Positions 33,701-45,529 are shown, counted from the stretch's first letter. The stretch is DNA of 64,000 nt from Lepeophtheirus salmonis (GCF_016086655.4 NC_052131.2:34659705-34723704), one strand, 5' to 3'. Numbers and translations are program-made. The notes: a model not told the origin generated them from the letters alone.

Positions 33701-36049
33701 GATTAAAAAGTCATTGACAGTAATTCCAGTAGACCACGATGATGTAATATTAGTCGTTCCACTTAAAACACTCACATCATGAATTTCCAATTGTCTCGAA
33801 TGAAGTGTTATTTTATTAGTGACACTTATACATTTTATATTAATCTTTACAAATCCATCAACTGCAATGCCCATTGTGAGTTGAGTGCTCAAATTCAAAT
33901 TGTAATTTACTGGCAAAACATCCCCAGGAAGCCTAAAGTCGCTATCTTCATTTGCCTTTAAACAATATTATAAGTTTATATCTTATTTTCAAATTGATTT
34001 ATTATATATTTATTTAATTAACTCAAATAAGAATACTACTTTTATTGATATTGTGTCCTTATTAGGGATTTTTATTTATGAAACATAATTATTTGTTTAT
34101 TTTCAGACTACAAAACGACTAAATAGCTTTAAAAAAACCAACAGTATTTGCTATTTCATTTTAAAATATTTATTAATTTTAGTGTGTTAAAACTATGACA
34201 TAATATTTATTATAGTCAATAGGTACAAAGGTTTGTTTGAAAAAGTAACAATAAGGTATAATTTAATAATATATTCTTTTTTTCAAATAAAGTATCTTTT
34301 GTTACTTGTTTTATTTTTTAAGTCATATCAACTGAATACGCCGGTGTAAAATACCCTTTTCATAGGTATAACACGTATTATTTCCCCCATTTTTTGAATC
34401 TTAAGGGCACATTTTTAGAGTAAAAAAGTCATGAAATGAAAAAAGAAATTGAATTAAAATAATAATATTTTATAGCATAAAATAAATAAATCAACCGAAA
34501 AATATCTTAATTTTTTAAGACTCTTATTCCACAATTGTTTTAATTTCAATTCTTTCTTTCATTTTATAAGTGTTCTACTAAAAGAAATTAGCCTTTAGTT
34601 GGTCAGAATACCCATTTCATGTATACATTACTCTTAGACTAACAAATTTAACTACAGTATAAGTTAATTATTCATAAAATAACAAACAAAGAACTATAAT
34701 TTTGAGTTTCATATTCACTTGACCCATTCAATACCTCAAAAAAAAAATATCATGGTTAGTTAAATCAATTTGTATTTTAGTACTTTGTAAGTAAATTGGT
34801 GTTGAATGAAAGATTAATTTATTTTATTAAGTCTTCCATTAATAAAGGTATAGTTCTTAATATTCTTGAATAGAACATTAATTAATTTCTGATCCATTAT
34901 ATATATATATTTAAAAAAAAAATTCAGATAGACCTGATTGCACCAACACAACTTAGTTTGTAAGAAAAAACTTTTTTTTTAAATTATGCAGACTTGAATT
35001 TAAATTCGACTTTAATTTCATCAAGTTATCATTCAAAAAATATATAACAATATTATTTTATTCGATGCATGCTCACATTTCCATTAAAAAATATGATAAA
35101 AACTTCATACATCTACTTATGTTTAAAGATATCTAAGATTGTGCTTGATTTGAGAAAACGTTTACTGTCAAGGACGAGTATACTCGTAACAATATTTCCT
35201 TTTTTAAATGAGAGAAATGGACTAATAATCGAATTTACAATTTGAAGTGTATTTGGTAGATAAGCAGGTTAGCTGTTATTACTTTATATTTGATTAGCTA
35301 CGCACAGCTATGAAAAAATAAAAAATAAATCCTATTCCGTATCTACCAAAGACATAAGCAGGCACTTATAAGTTATAACTCCCAAAATAGGCATCTATGT
35401 TACTTTCCGTCTTTCATAAGCACACGCACACAGCCGTTAATTGTTATATCCTCAAGAATGAAAAAATAATTATAAAATCTTTGAAAAATAGTGTTGAAAT
35501 TGCTATTTACAAAAACACTCACACGTACATATATTTTTTACAAATCTACTAAAATATATGTTGTGTGCAAATTACAATTTTGTACAAGTCGTAACATGTA
35601 AATTATACATATAAAGACGAAAAAAGTGCAATTTGCACAATTTTCTTATACAAGCTGAAACTTTTACACAACATATAAATGTTATATATTACCCTTCTCC
35701 AATAAATTATTTACAGTTTATATTTTATACAAGGCTACACATCTCTTGATAATATAACAAAGTTTTATTTTTGGGTATATATAATATCATCAATTGAATT
35801 CTGATTATTTCGTGAGTTGATAAAATTTAATGAATTGAGTGAAATCATTTATTTTTTTCCAAAAAATCTTGCTAATTGTTTTCAAAATTGTTTAATGAAG
35901 TAAAGTACAAGAAAAAAAAAAAACAACTTCTGCATTGAACATATTTATAATGTTACACAAAAAATGTCTTAGTTAAATAAATAATAAGTACATACCTTCA
36001 CTAGATTCCAATTCGAAAAAAGGCCTAAATATACAAGTAGCAATATCAT
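27736..36049 (-). CDS. Secreted M1 zinc aminopeptidase (aminopeptidase N-like), 14 exons, 900 aa
   Basis: M1 enzymes remove N-terminal residues from peptides. In arthropods they act mainly in the gut. Exons (minus strand): 36049-35996, 33955-33573, 33487-33329, 33189-32949, 32886-32718, 32062-31735, 30292-30130, 29845-29644, 29585-29311, 29246-29056, 28961-28791, 28240-28100, 28029-27954, 27885-27736. All introns are GT/AG and every phase matches, giving 2703 bases. Exon 1 encodes a signal peptide (MILLLVYLGLFSN). Key sites are FPCFDEP (exon 3), exopeptidase motif NGMEN at 290-294 (usual GAMEN), zinc ligands His328, His332 and Glu351 (HEFNH plus 18 residues), catalytic Tyr415 (TYIKGA) and GFYRVNYD at 567-574 opening the ERAP1_C-type region. 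No transmembrane segment or hydrophobic C-terminal GPI signal is seen. The tail is Lys-rich, so the product is inferred to be soluble and secreted. Confidence 0.92.
28961..28996 (-). other. Very long poly-T tract before exon 11 acceptor
   Basis: On the plus strand an uninterrupted A run (about 28970-28995) sits a few bases upstream, in transcript sense, of the AG of exon 11. It forms an unusually long polypyrimidine tract of about 26 T. Such runs are unstable in replication and could vary between individuals. Confidence 0.6.
30446..30700 (+). repeat. Degenerate GAGTCC-type repeat in aminopeptidase intron 6
   Basis: It starts CAGAGGTGTGGAGTTAA and continues with ACTTGCGACCTGACTTAGA, GCAACTCGACTTGGCCTTA and several 'GACTCGA/GAACTCAA' motifs. 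It resembles the right end of the 17480-18612 element in opposite orientation. It lies wholly in the intron between exons 6 and 7. Confidence 0.45.
32315..32366. repeat. 24-bp stem, 4-base loop hairpin in aminopeptidase intron 5
   Basis: TTTACGAGTACGATACACTA begins the left arm (32315-32338). The loop is AAAA, and the right arm (32343-32366) pairs with 22 of 24 bases. It lies between exons 5 and 6. The stem is too short for a typical animal pre-miRNA. It may be a minimal palindromic mobile element or a replication-derived palindrome. Confidence 0.75.
35556..35685. repeat. Short inverted repeat in aminopeptidase intron 1
   Basis: ATATGTTGTGTGCAAATTAC (from about 35557) pairs imperfectly with the reverse complement of the stretch ending ACACAACATAT (about 35675). 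Both arms also share TTGTA(C/T)AAG. The arms are about 32 bp with 60 bp between. This is MITE-like, but too diverged to define ends. Confidence 0.4.
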
Positions 36050-36121
36050 GCCTCTAGTTTTTCTGGCTCAGAGTTTACTTCCAATAAAAAATAGAATATT
36101 GTGGATATTTGATATATCTTA

Positions 36122-36134
36122 GAATATATATATC
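36122..36134 (-). promoter_or_regulatory. Possible TATA box of the aminopeptidase gene
   Basis: On the minus strand GATATATATATTC lies about 75-85 bases upstream of the start codon, with no better candidate between. TA-rich strings are common in this genome, so the call is weak. Confidence 0.25.
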
Positions 36135-36584
36135 CTGATGACTGACAACAATAATACATTTTTTTTTATTTCCAAGTGTTATTTCAATTTTTACAAAAGC
36201 ATAATAACAAATTTCATTTTTTTTAAATGTGTTATGAATGAGGCGGGTAACACCTGTACCCAAGGACTCGTATCAATGTAAAAAGTACCCTAATATTACT
36301 GAAAAAATTCTGCGCGTAATTACCCATGGACGGTTAAGATTCAAAAATGCATGCGGATATATATTTATTGGTGGAGTACTCTTTTTTTACCCGGGTAATC
36401 ATTATACGTATTTTCGAGTCTTCCCTTTTTTGAATGAGTACTTTTCTACACAAGTGATGAGTCATTACATTATAGTAGTGTTGAGACTCGGTCCAGAATC
36501 AATTTTTTTTTCCGGTTCGGTCATAGGATATTTTTTCTTTACGGATTTCAACCAATTTTTTGGTCCTGATTTTTTTTTTCGATC

Positions 36585-36885
36585 TCACTTTGTAAACTGA
36601 TTTTGATTCGGGCTCACTTGATGGACCGATTTTTTTCCCGTCTCATATATCGTGAGAGACCATTTTTGTTTAGATAAACTGGAATCCCTTTTTTTCAACA
36701 AAATCTCAAAAGTACAGGATTTCTGAAACTTTTCATCTCCACGCATCAAGCCTTTTACATTTAATTTAAAAAAAATTGCTTTAGAATGGTTAAAGATGGG
36801 CAATCTACAAATGCGTGGACTGTGTCATTGAATATCTTACCACAATTCTTATAAGGCCTCGAGAAAAAAATACAATTAGCGGAAA
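36585..36885 (-). mobile_element. LINE 3' end fragment with zinc-knuckle tail
   Basis: Minus-strand reading gives YKNCGKIFNDTVHAFVDCPS, the same Cys/His knuckle as at 4010-4380 and 27026-27440 (the first Cys of the CX2C pair is Tyr here). The following text 'LNVKGLMRGDEKFQK' parallels 'LNVKGLDDQESKFKK' in the 4-kb copy. The copy is truncated at the 5' side. It lies just upstream of the aminopeptidase promoter region. Confidence 0.6.
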
Positions 36886-36889
36886 TCTG

Positions 36890-38200
36890 TAATTCGAGGG
36901 ATATAAATTTAATTTAAACCATTAATAATCAATATATTTTTAGTCTATTTTATGGTATTGTTTTTTAGTACAGAGTTATTAGCTTGAAGAACAAAATGTA
37001 TTTTTTGTATTGTATTATATTTTTGTATACATATAAGTCAAGATAATAATAACTTAGGCGAATACCTAAAGAGACAGGGGGAAAAATAGAAAAAAATATT
37101 TAAAAAAACAAACATTTTTTAATGTCTGGGGTAAAATTTCCCCATGGGCACAAATAAAAGGTTTATAATATAATTATACAAATTGAAGCACAATTCATTG
37201 ACTTTGATTTGATCCCCATATAAATGCTTTACAATAAGTCACTGCGAAGCCATAGTCAAAAGAATAAAACAGTCTCGTTCCCCCCCCCTTTTTTAGAGCT
37301 ACCAACAATAAGTTTTCGAGGCGCTTGTGGCAGGTATAGCTGCAGTCTAAAATCCAAAGGACTGGTATATTTAGTTTCTATAGACCTTGGAAAATGGGAA
37401 AGAGTCAAATATTAAAAGGTATGAAAAAAAAATTAAAATTTGAAGAGGTCTATTGTACATTGATTACTTTGAATGTATTGTGTAACCCCACAATTTGTAG
37501 TTTAATGACCAGTCGTCATAGCGGGATCATTGTTATTTTCCTAATTGGACGAAAAGGCTTGTATTAGACTGAAGGTATTATTTGCGGATATCACAAGATT
37601 AATAGACAGATTAAACGAAGTAATAAAAATTGACTGAAGTTATTGGTAGTTCAATGGCATTGGCATGCATCTAAACATTAGCAATCTTTTTATAATATAA
37701 CATAATATACTCTCAAAAAATAATTCGTTAAGACATGTAGACAAACGAAAATTAAAAGGACCATTATAAAATATAGCACAATCAAGACTAATTTAAAATA
37801 AATAATTTAGAAATAACATCAATTGGACGGTGAACTAAAAAAATAAAAGAGTTTAAATCTTCAATACAACATGCGCATAAAGATTAGCAATGCAATATGT
37901 AAAACTACATCGAAGTAGTTTTCTTTTACTGTCAATAATTTATAGACTATAGATTGCATTTGAATAATAATTGCATCCACTCTCTCATTATTTGAAGTAG
38001 AGAGGAATTTTTTTTTACTCAGTTGTTTATTGAATAATGTACTAACCATTTTATTAAAGTCCCCATCAATTTGATAAAATAATTTATATTCACACGAAAT
38101 ATGATCCGTTGTTTCTTTTGAATATTGACGTTTTACTTAAGTGTTTGTTCCAAAAATAGATGAATAAGGGACAAAAGCCATTTTATTAATTAGACAAGCT
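36890..38200. other. Intergenic DNA, no gene seen
   Basis: A C-run (37281-37290) and simple A/T runs are present. Short open frames, for example 37861-38049 on the minus strand, have no recognised domain. The latter might be the far 3' part of the neighbouring LINE remnant. Confidence 0.4.
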
Positions 38201-39760
38201 GTCAAGTTAACATCAGCAGCAATATCGGAAGTTTATGGGACACACAACATTTTTGATAATGTAACCTCTAGTTGGCATTTACCATTCTAAAGATAACTCA
38301 AAATGTTTTACTATTTCAGGAGCACAATCACAAAATTTTTTAAAACCTTTGAGTATCATGATAATACTATGAAAACATTCGAAAGTCCTAAATGTGTCCC
38401 TCTGAAGTGAAGTCAGGGGAAAAACAAACACTAAGAACCTTTCCATAAAACAAGAGTAAAATCAGTGCAAGATAGGAGATATATTTCTTATAAAATTCAA
38501 AGGTAAAACCCGATGGACCAGGAGCTTTATTTAATTTTTCATTTTTATTAATAGAACATATATATTCATATATATTTCTTCTTTTCTTTTCTTTATTTCT
38601 TTATCAACCATGTTGTTATCTTCATTTGATAGTGAAAGTTCTATTTCAGACAGTCATGTGAGATCTTCACAGAAAGAAGAATTTTTTAAATTGCATCACA
38701 CACATTTTGATGGAGTAAAAATAACACATCTCCTTGGAAACTAATTCAAAATCATTCGATTCTTTACCGTTTTTAAGTATGATTGATAAGTTTTTGGAGA
38801 CCATCCTTAACACTTGATTTCGCATTTTCAATTTTATCAATTATCCATCATTCACATTAATCTCCTACAGTAGTAAGAATTAATCTTCCAAACACCTCTA
38901 ACTCTTACTTACTTTGAAATGGGGCTCATTTTGATATATAAACCACGATGGCCTTATATTTTTGTGTCTATCACTTTAGACGACTTTAATGTGTCTGTTG
39001 GATAACTTTTAAACAGAAAAAGATCTATTATCGAGGATACAGGTCTAAAAAAACCTATCCACAGAAAAAAAGTATGACTATAATCTTTTACTAAGTCAGC
39101 ACATTTATAAAACCCGTGGGTCTTTAAAATAGAAGAGAGGGACGCTATAACTGGGGATGATGATTCCTTGTACGCTGAATAGAATCTCGACCATATTTAA
39201 GTTATATATTAAAATCTCCACTCATTATGGTCTGTACACGTGAAATAACTGTTCAATGTTTTTCGTTAAAAAAACAGGATCATCCCATTTGGGCCGTATA
39301 CACCAATTACATCAAACAGGGAGTAATACATACTCTACATTGGACCTTGATTAGATTTCCATCATAACAACAGTATTCGATTTTTGGCTGTAGTTTTTTA
39401 TCAATAGTTTTGGATGTAAGAGGGGCCTATCAAACGCGGAAAATGAAGAGTAGCATTCTGGTAAGCAAAAGGGATTCTCTAAACTGCACGTCGTGCCAGA
39501 TAATATAATAATATCCGGAGTTTCTGAAAAATTTAATAATCAAATCAAATCGTATTTTCTCCCCAAACTCTGAAGGGAATTGCAATTTAAAGATAAACAA
39601 GGGATCATGATTTTCTAAATAATTTTTGGGGTTGTTCATTACCATCTGTCGACATTTGAGTTTCCGAAGCATTTTTTTTGTATTGGAGGCAGATCTATGT
39701 AAATAAGGGTTATTGTTTTCATAGTGTCCCTAAACTTAGATATAAATCAAAAAATCTTGT
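38200..39760 (-). mobile_element. LINE remnant: endonuclease and reverse transcriptase pieces
   Basis: Minus-strand pieces appear in LINE order. The endonuclease blocks are 'FSETPDIIILSGTTC' (about 39530) and 'VIGVYGPNG' (about 39315-39290), with the 'MSGDF' block near 39230. The reverse transcriptase entry motif is 'NKAPGPSGFTFEFYKKY' (about 38540-38490), equivalent to KSPGPDG-EFY. Frameshifts and stops separate them, and the catalytic YxDD part was not found. Sequence at about 40300-40700 on the same strand has long readable pieces without known similarity and may be ORF1 or unrelated. Confidence 0.6.
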
Positions 39761-41175
39761 TATTATAAATAAGCTTGGTGCCACAATACTCTGCTGTGTC
39801 CTCCTTTTCAGGGTGTGAGAACAGAATAATGTATCACAATGGAAGTAATATCTAGAATTTATGTCTCTTTTCATTTCTAATCACCCATTTTTTTTTTGCC
39901 CTGTGTCAATGCAATGTAAATATAAAGTTGAGCTATGTACAATACGAAAACTGTAGACAAATATTACAAAATGAATTACAAATCTTACAAAATAAATTAT
40001 AAATATTACAACTACACGAAATATTTACAGTTGTATACTGTTGGAATACAAAAGGAATTAATATAAGGGAACACTAAAACCCCATTTTTAGCGTTAAAAA
40101 TAACTATCGTTGGGTTCAACGCTCCATTAATGAATGGGCGTTCCTCTGAACGGCGGTAAACTTTGGTTCACAGTCCTACATAAATTCACAATAAAAGACA
40201 ACAACACTCTTACTTCCTCTAGATAATAATGTAATAACAGGTTTTTCCGATTTTATTTCACTTGATGTGGAGTCTAGGTAATATTCCCGTGATCATGCTC
40301 AATTCCAGTGTATCCTAAGAAATGCAGAGTCTTGTCATAATTGAAATCCATTTCTGTTTTCCAACCATTCCTGGAAAATACAGGGCTCTATCATCGCTTG
40401 TTAAAGAATCATCATTTATTTTCTGTCTATCCATTAGTTCAATCCGAACATCATCTATGTAATCATTTTGATCTATTCCAATTCATGCTTTTGTTTGTTG
40501 AATTCTCAACTCAAAATAATTAAACGCTTTGTCTATCATTTGTCTCACATAAAAATAGTCTGATATCTTTGATGTAACTATTTTATCAAATTTGTCACAT
40601 CCTGATAAAATAAAGTCATCAAGGAGGGATTATTGTAAAAACATTTTCCACTTCTATACTCTTGTTTTTCAATGTCATCTTCAATTTCTCACCCATGATA
40701 ATTTTTTATTTATACATTCTTAGAAGTAATATTAATATTCATCTGAGCTATTTATTTGTGCCTTATCTATTATTAGATATCTTTCCCTAAATCATAATCA
40801 ATTTCAAAATTTCCTTCTTTTATCCACACAACTTTTCTATTTGTAATTATTCGATCTCATTTCCTAAATATTTTTCTATTAGGATGAAGATTTTCTATTT
40901 TCAATTAGGTTCAATGTTATTTTTCCAGGAATATTTTCCCTTCTTGTAATTGTCTTCTGTCTATATTTTTGCAAATTTAGTAATGGGAAATAACATAATG
41001 ATAATTCATTAATATTGATATATTTCTAGGCCCATCTACTTTCTCGTACTCATCAAAAATTAAATTCATAGAGGATTTTTTTTTCTCAATTTGATTAGAG
41101 TGCGTAATGGTAAATAAATTAAAAATGCAAAATCACTTATATAATATATAAAGTAATGATTTATGTATTAAGATA

Positions 41176-42369
41176 CCGGGGCGTGCAAAATTATTTACCG
41201 ATGATGTAAATATACTTTTTAAGAGGTTTTGTGGCAACCAATCTGATTGTTTCATATTTTTACTGTTAAAATAAACAAAAATCCTTCCTGTGAGAGCGTA
41301 ACAACTTCCACACATGAGACCATGTCCAATCAGGAAACAAAGAGGATCGAAATTGCAGCCCTCCTCCGAGCGGGAGTGTCTCATAACAACATTAAGGAAC
41401 AGGTTGGGGCCTCGTTGAAGACAATTTACAACGTTTCCAAGCGCTTGGAGGCTGGGGGTGATCTCAAGCATTCCCCTGGGGCTGGCAGGAAGCCCACTGT
41501 CTCAACAAGGCAAGTAACGGCAGTGTTCAAGAGGACTCCCAACAGGTCAATTGCCGACATGGCCAGAAAGATGGGAACGTCGACATCAACTGTTTCAAGG
41601 GCATTAAAAAGGGATGGAGGAAAGTCCCTGAGGCGTACTGAACGTCAGCGAGAAGTCAGACTTGAGCGTGCCAAGAAAATCTTGAATGATATCAAGAGCT
41701 CATCTGGACGCATCATCATTTTTTCAGATGAAAAAACTTTTACGGTCGATCTTGTTTTCAACAGGCAAAATGACCGTGTTGTGAGCTTTGGAGATGTTTG
41801 GAGATCCAACGGGAAAGCCATGAAGCCGGTATGATTCCCCACTGGCTCAGATTAACAGCGGAGGATTATGTGAAGATTCTGGCGTCCAAGGTCCTTCAGT
41901 GGATCAAATCCATAGTCGGCAACTCTCCTTGGGTTTTTCAACAAGATGGAGCACCTGCCCACGCTTCCAAGAAAGCTCATGAGTGGCTCAAGGACAACAT
42001 GAAATTTTGGCCAAGGACTACTGGCCCCCTCAGAGCCCAGATCTGAACCCACTAGACTTTCCTATCTAGGCGCACGGGGAGACCAAGGCCTGCAAAAAAC
42101 GACACAAGAACATAAATGCATTAAAGGCTGCTGTCAACAAGGCCTGGGCCTCCATAGACGCTGATTACATCCAGCAAGTCTGGGGCAGCTTCAGACGTCG
42201 CCTGACCAGTGTCATTGAGTCAAATGGTGGCTACATTGATTAAATTGGATCACAAACTATTTTATTATTCTAAAAATATATGAATAAATTTTTTCTCAAG
42301 TCATTCAAATGTCATTAATGTCCGCAATATGTTCTGAACAAAAATTGGTAAATAATTTGCACGGCCCGG
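41176..42369 (+). mobile_element. Tc1/mariner element with terminal repeats, 1.2 kb
   Basis: The left end CCGGGGCGTGCAAAATTATT and the right end (minus strand) CCGGGCCGTGCAAATTATTT form inverted repeats of about 27 bp continuing into TTTACC(G/A)A. A TA dinucleotide lies outside each end (41174-41175 and 42370-42371), the target expected for this superfamily. The interior is one degenerate transposase gene. The length of about 1.2 kb is near the normal size minus a small deletion. I recall this family as abundant in salmon-louse sequence; that is memory, not a search. Confidence 0.8.
41320..42243 (+). pseudogene. Tc1/mariner transposase, degenerate
   Basis: The frame starts MSNQETKRIEIAALLRAG with an N-terminal helix-turn-helix region ('NNIKEQVGASLKTIYNVSKR'), a GRKP hook (GAGRKP) and a second HTH ('SIADMARKMGTSTSTVSRAL'). 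The first catalytic Asp is in IIIFSDEKTF (about 41716). The second is in WVFQQDGAPAH (about 41930). The third lies in SPDLNPLDF (about 42035), reached only after a frameshift. A Trp codon has become TGA near 41833, and an internal deletion follows 'FGDV' (about 41795). Another TAG replaces the expected Trp after LDFPI (42066). The C terminus SNGGYID is intact to the stop at 42241-42243. The copy cannot make active transposase. Confidence 0.8.
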
Positions 42370-42399
42370 TATAACAGTCTCACTCATCAACAAAAGAGT

Positions 42400-43560
42400 A
42401 AACACTGTTTCTTCCATATAGATGTGGTTTTACTTACCGATATGAGACTTTGAGGATACTGTGGAGATTTTGCACCGTGTCCAAGAGTCTCATATTGTTT
42501 TAAACGCCAAGGTCATAAGAAAAACATGAACCTTCAAGAGTAGTAGTCATCCGATAAAAAGTCTGTTATTCCCTGGCTAAGAGCTTTAGGTGAGATGGGA
42601 CATTCTTTTGTGGTTGGCTTTAATTTTTTGGGTAGAAGTACTACATTGCATGCAGAATTGGTTCTCTTTCATAATAGAGACCTACCTCCTACTGAAAAAA
42701 TTAAATGTTTGCTGGCTGGGGATTTGAATGTCACTCTGCATCAATTTCCGAATTTGAAAATATTATATGTGACCTAAACTTGCTTGACCTATCACAAAAA
42801 ATTCTGCAAATCCAATTCTATGATGGTATTTCATAGTATATGGAAATCTGAAAATGAAAAACACGGTCTACTTGATTATATCTTTTCTTCCTTCAGAGCC
42901 TTCAACTACTCAACAAATTCATTTTTATTTATCCAACAATAATTCAATACATGCTACGTTTACAACACCAACAGATTCCAACATAAATTTTTGGAAACTC
43001 AGTGTTTTATTACTAAATTCTGAAGAAACTATCAATGATAAAAGAAAACACAGTCAATTTGAATACTGGTAAGGTAACATTATGGAAAGCCTTAGAAGAC
43101 ATAAAAAAGACAGCAAGAACCTATACATTCAAAAAGGGAGGGAAGTAGCGACTGAAAAAATAGAAGAAGTGAAAAATCGAATTAGAAAACTTTGCAAAGA
43201 AGATGTTCGAAGACATAAGAAGAAATTTAAGAAACCAGAACCTTCGAGGCTACTGCTCGAATTTTGCAATGCCTTTCACCCCAAATTGGATCTAATCCTC
43301 GAGATAGTATTCAAATGCATCTTCAAAGTTGACTATGTCCCAGAGTCTATCAATATTGATCTATTAACTTTGATCCTTAAAAAGAATAAAAATAGATATG
43401 ATATTAGAAACCGACATGACTATTAAATTATTCTTTTTATATTATTATTGATATATTAAACCAAAGTATTAATAAAGTGGTTCCAAACATTATGTGGCAG
43501 GAGCAGAAAGGTTTCATTTACTTAAGGGTCCGGGCAGATATTCCGCACTCGAGTCGAGAT
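42400..43560 (+). mobile_element. LINE remnant: endonuclease to start of reverse transcriptase
   Basis: Plus-strand frames show LINE blocks. 'CLLAGDLNVTL' (about 42708, equivalent to the endonuclease GDFN-TL) comes first. 'LLDYIFSSF' (about 42870, the R-IDYIF region) and a charged coiled linker with 'WESLRRHKKDSKNLYIQKGR' (about 43080-43140) follow. Near 43345-43430 are 'INIDLLTLILKKNKN' and 'VVPNIMWQEQKGFI', which match the reverse transcriptase blocks around IxLIxKK and the Q-GFI region. Stops break all frames. A Tc1 copy ends 30 bp upstream, so that insertion may have split this LINE. Confidence 0.55.
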
Positions 43561-45520
43561 ACTACAGGAAAATGTCTATCTAAAAAACATGGGTATACAC
43601 GAGCCTTTAAACAATAATCTGATACATAATAATTATTTTACAAACAAATTACATCATTATAAAGAGTTATTCAAAATTTTAAACACAGATACGAAAGGAC
43701 TTATTCTTATCCTGAATATGGAAAACAAAATAAAACATTGTGATGATGCAGAGATGCCACCACCTCTGTTACAAATTTTAAGAAAACCAGAATAGGAGGT
43801 ATCTTGTTATTTAAATTATAAATCAAATCTATCCCTAACTTTTCTCTTGTATCTGTCTCTTTAAGATTCGATGAGAACTTATATGTGTACAAAGGATCAA
43901 GACTGTCCAAGATGAAAATTATCTTTAAAAAAATGATAAATTCACAAATATAGTCGTAAGTAATTTCCTTGAGGAAGCAATCCAAGGGCAGATTTCTTAG
44001 AGGTAGCAGAGCTGCGTATGGGCCTGCTTGGAAAAAAAAATTCATTAAGGTATACATGGGATCAAGTGAGGTGCTATTTACGAAGTTCAACAACAAAGCT
44101 TAATGGCTCTTCTGGCACTTATACCATAAAAATAGGCAATATATCAGTTTGAATATGTTTGAATTAAAAGTAAGGTTTAAAGAGGTCTAAAGAACACACA
44201 TATCTAGATAACAAGTGTTTTTTAGATACTTTTTAAAAAATGTGCGGACTGTTTTTTCCTAATATTAACATAACAATATTAAAAGAATACTTTTTTGTAT
44301 TTCAAAATGCGTCAAACATATTTTTATACCTATATTTCATATGTAGAACACTTTACTATACAGTCCATTATATACTCACATAAATATACGAGTGGGAAAT
44401 TCAACATTGATAAAAAAATACATAGATACATATACTTTTGATTTGCAGTTTGGCTGTATAAGACTGTAGTAGATTCAAATGAACACTAGGAATTGGAAAG
44501 AAAGGGCGAAAGCTACTTTAAGCTTAAGTTTTTCTTTAAATAAAAAAATTACTTTGACTTACGAACTCCGGTCCAGGCATGAATTAAGCTCGTATGTCAA
44601 GATATTACTGCATATTACTTTATATCCGGATATAAAGGTGTATTATAATTTCAACATTAGTTAATGGAAAGTATTTGATTGGTAAACGTTTTATACTAGC
44701 ATCATAGTCAATCAGAGTTTAATATCATTTCTCTAGTAGGAATTGGCAACTATTGATACCTTTGCTTAACTATTCGTAAATCCTACCACCTTTTCTGTAC
44801 TCATTTCTATTTGGTACAATGCATTGCTCAGAGTTATTTGCTCAACCATAATTCAAAGTTTTTTAATACCTTTGTTACTCATACTCATCGTGCATTCAAT
44901 TTGAAAAATGACATTATTTTAATATTTTTCGACAATTATGCCCATCTATTAATTTCATCATGTATTTAAAATTCATAATTATTTTACAGAAAACTTTAAA
45001 AAGCTAAATTGTGAACATAGACACTAAAAAATTATCCTCAAAAATCCCTTAAGTATTTAAAAAAAAAATACCCATAAGAAACTGTAGTAAAAAAATACCC
45101 ATAAGAAACTGTAGTAAAAAATTAACATTAATTAGTACATAAATTTTAATTCAGAGGTATCTCAGATGGGATGTGGAGGAACCAGAAATCTTTTATTAAA
45201 CTATTTGAAATAGTTGAAACCAACAAAGCTGCCCTGGTGATAGATAATCTGTAACAAATAACTTTGGGTAACTACAAGTTGCTACATTAAATGTTTACCA
45301 ATATCTCTTTAAATTTTGTTGATATCAAACTATACATTCACCATATTGTCTTCAATAAAATGTAGATTTATTAGTAGATATTTAGAAATTTGTATTATTA
45401 TATATCGTTTCCTTATAGAATAACACACAACTGATTTACATTTCAGTATTTTGTTATCATTTTAGATATCTTGTGGATTATGTGATCGACGAAAGTTAAT
45501 AAATATATATTTTAAACCCC
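43561..45520. other. Intergenic DNA, no gene identified
   Basis: Open frames at 43589-43795 (+) and 43707-44096 (-) are overlapping and unrecognised. The former could be the far end of the adjacent LINE. A perfect 28-bp tandem duplication lies at 45064-45119. The remainder is AT-rich with no coding signal. Confidence 0.4.
45064..45119. repeat. Perfect 28-bp tandem duplication
   Basis: A unit containing AAAATACCCATAAGAAACTG followed by TAGTA occurs twice in direct succession with no mismatch, implying a recent slippage or duplication event in non-coding DNA. Confidence 0.85.
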
Positions 45521-45529
45521 TTTAGCGTT

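Noticed and set aside
33779..33961. Plus-strand open frames overlapping aminopeptidase exons (also 32960-33145 and 29553-29780)
   Set aside because: They are antisense shadows of well-supported minus-strand exons.
36238..36600. 120-codon plus-strand frame upstream of the aminopeptidase gene
   Set aside because: Phe/Tyr-rich low-complexity translation with no domain, and its end overlaps the better-supported minus-strand LINE tail.
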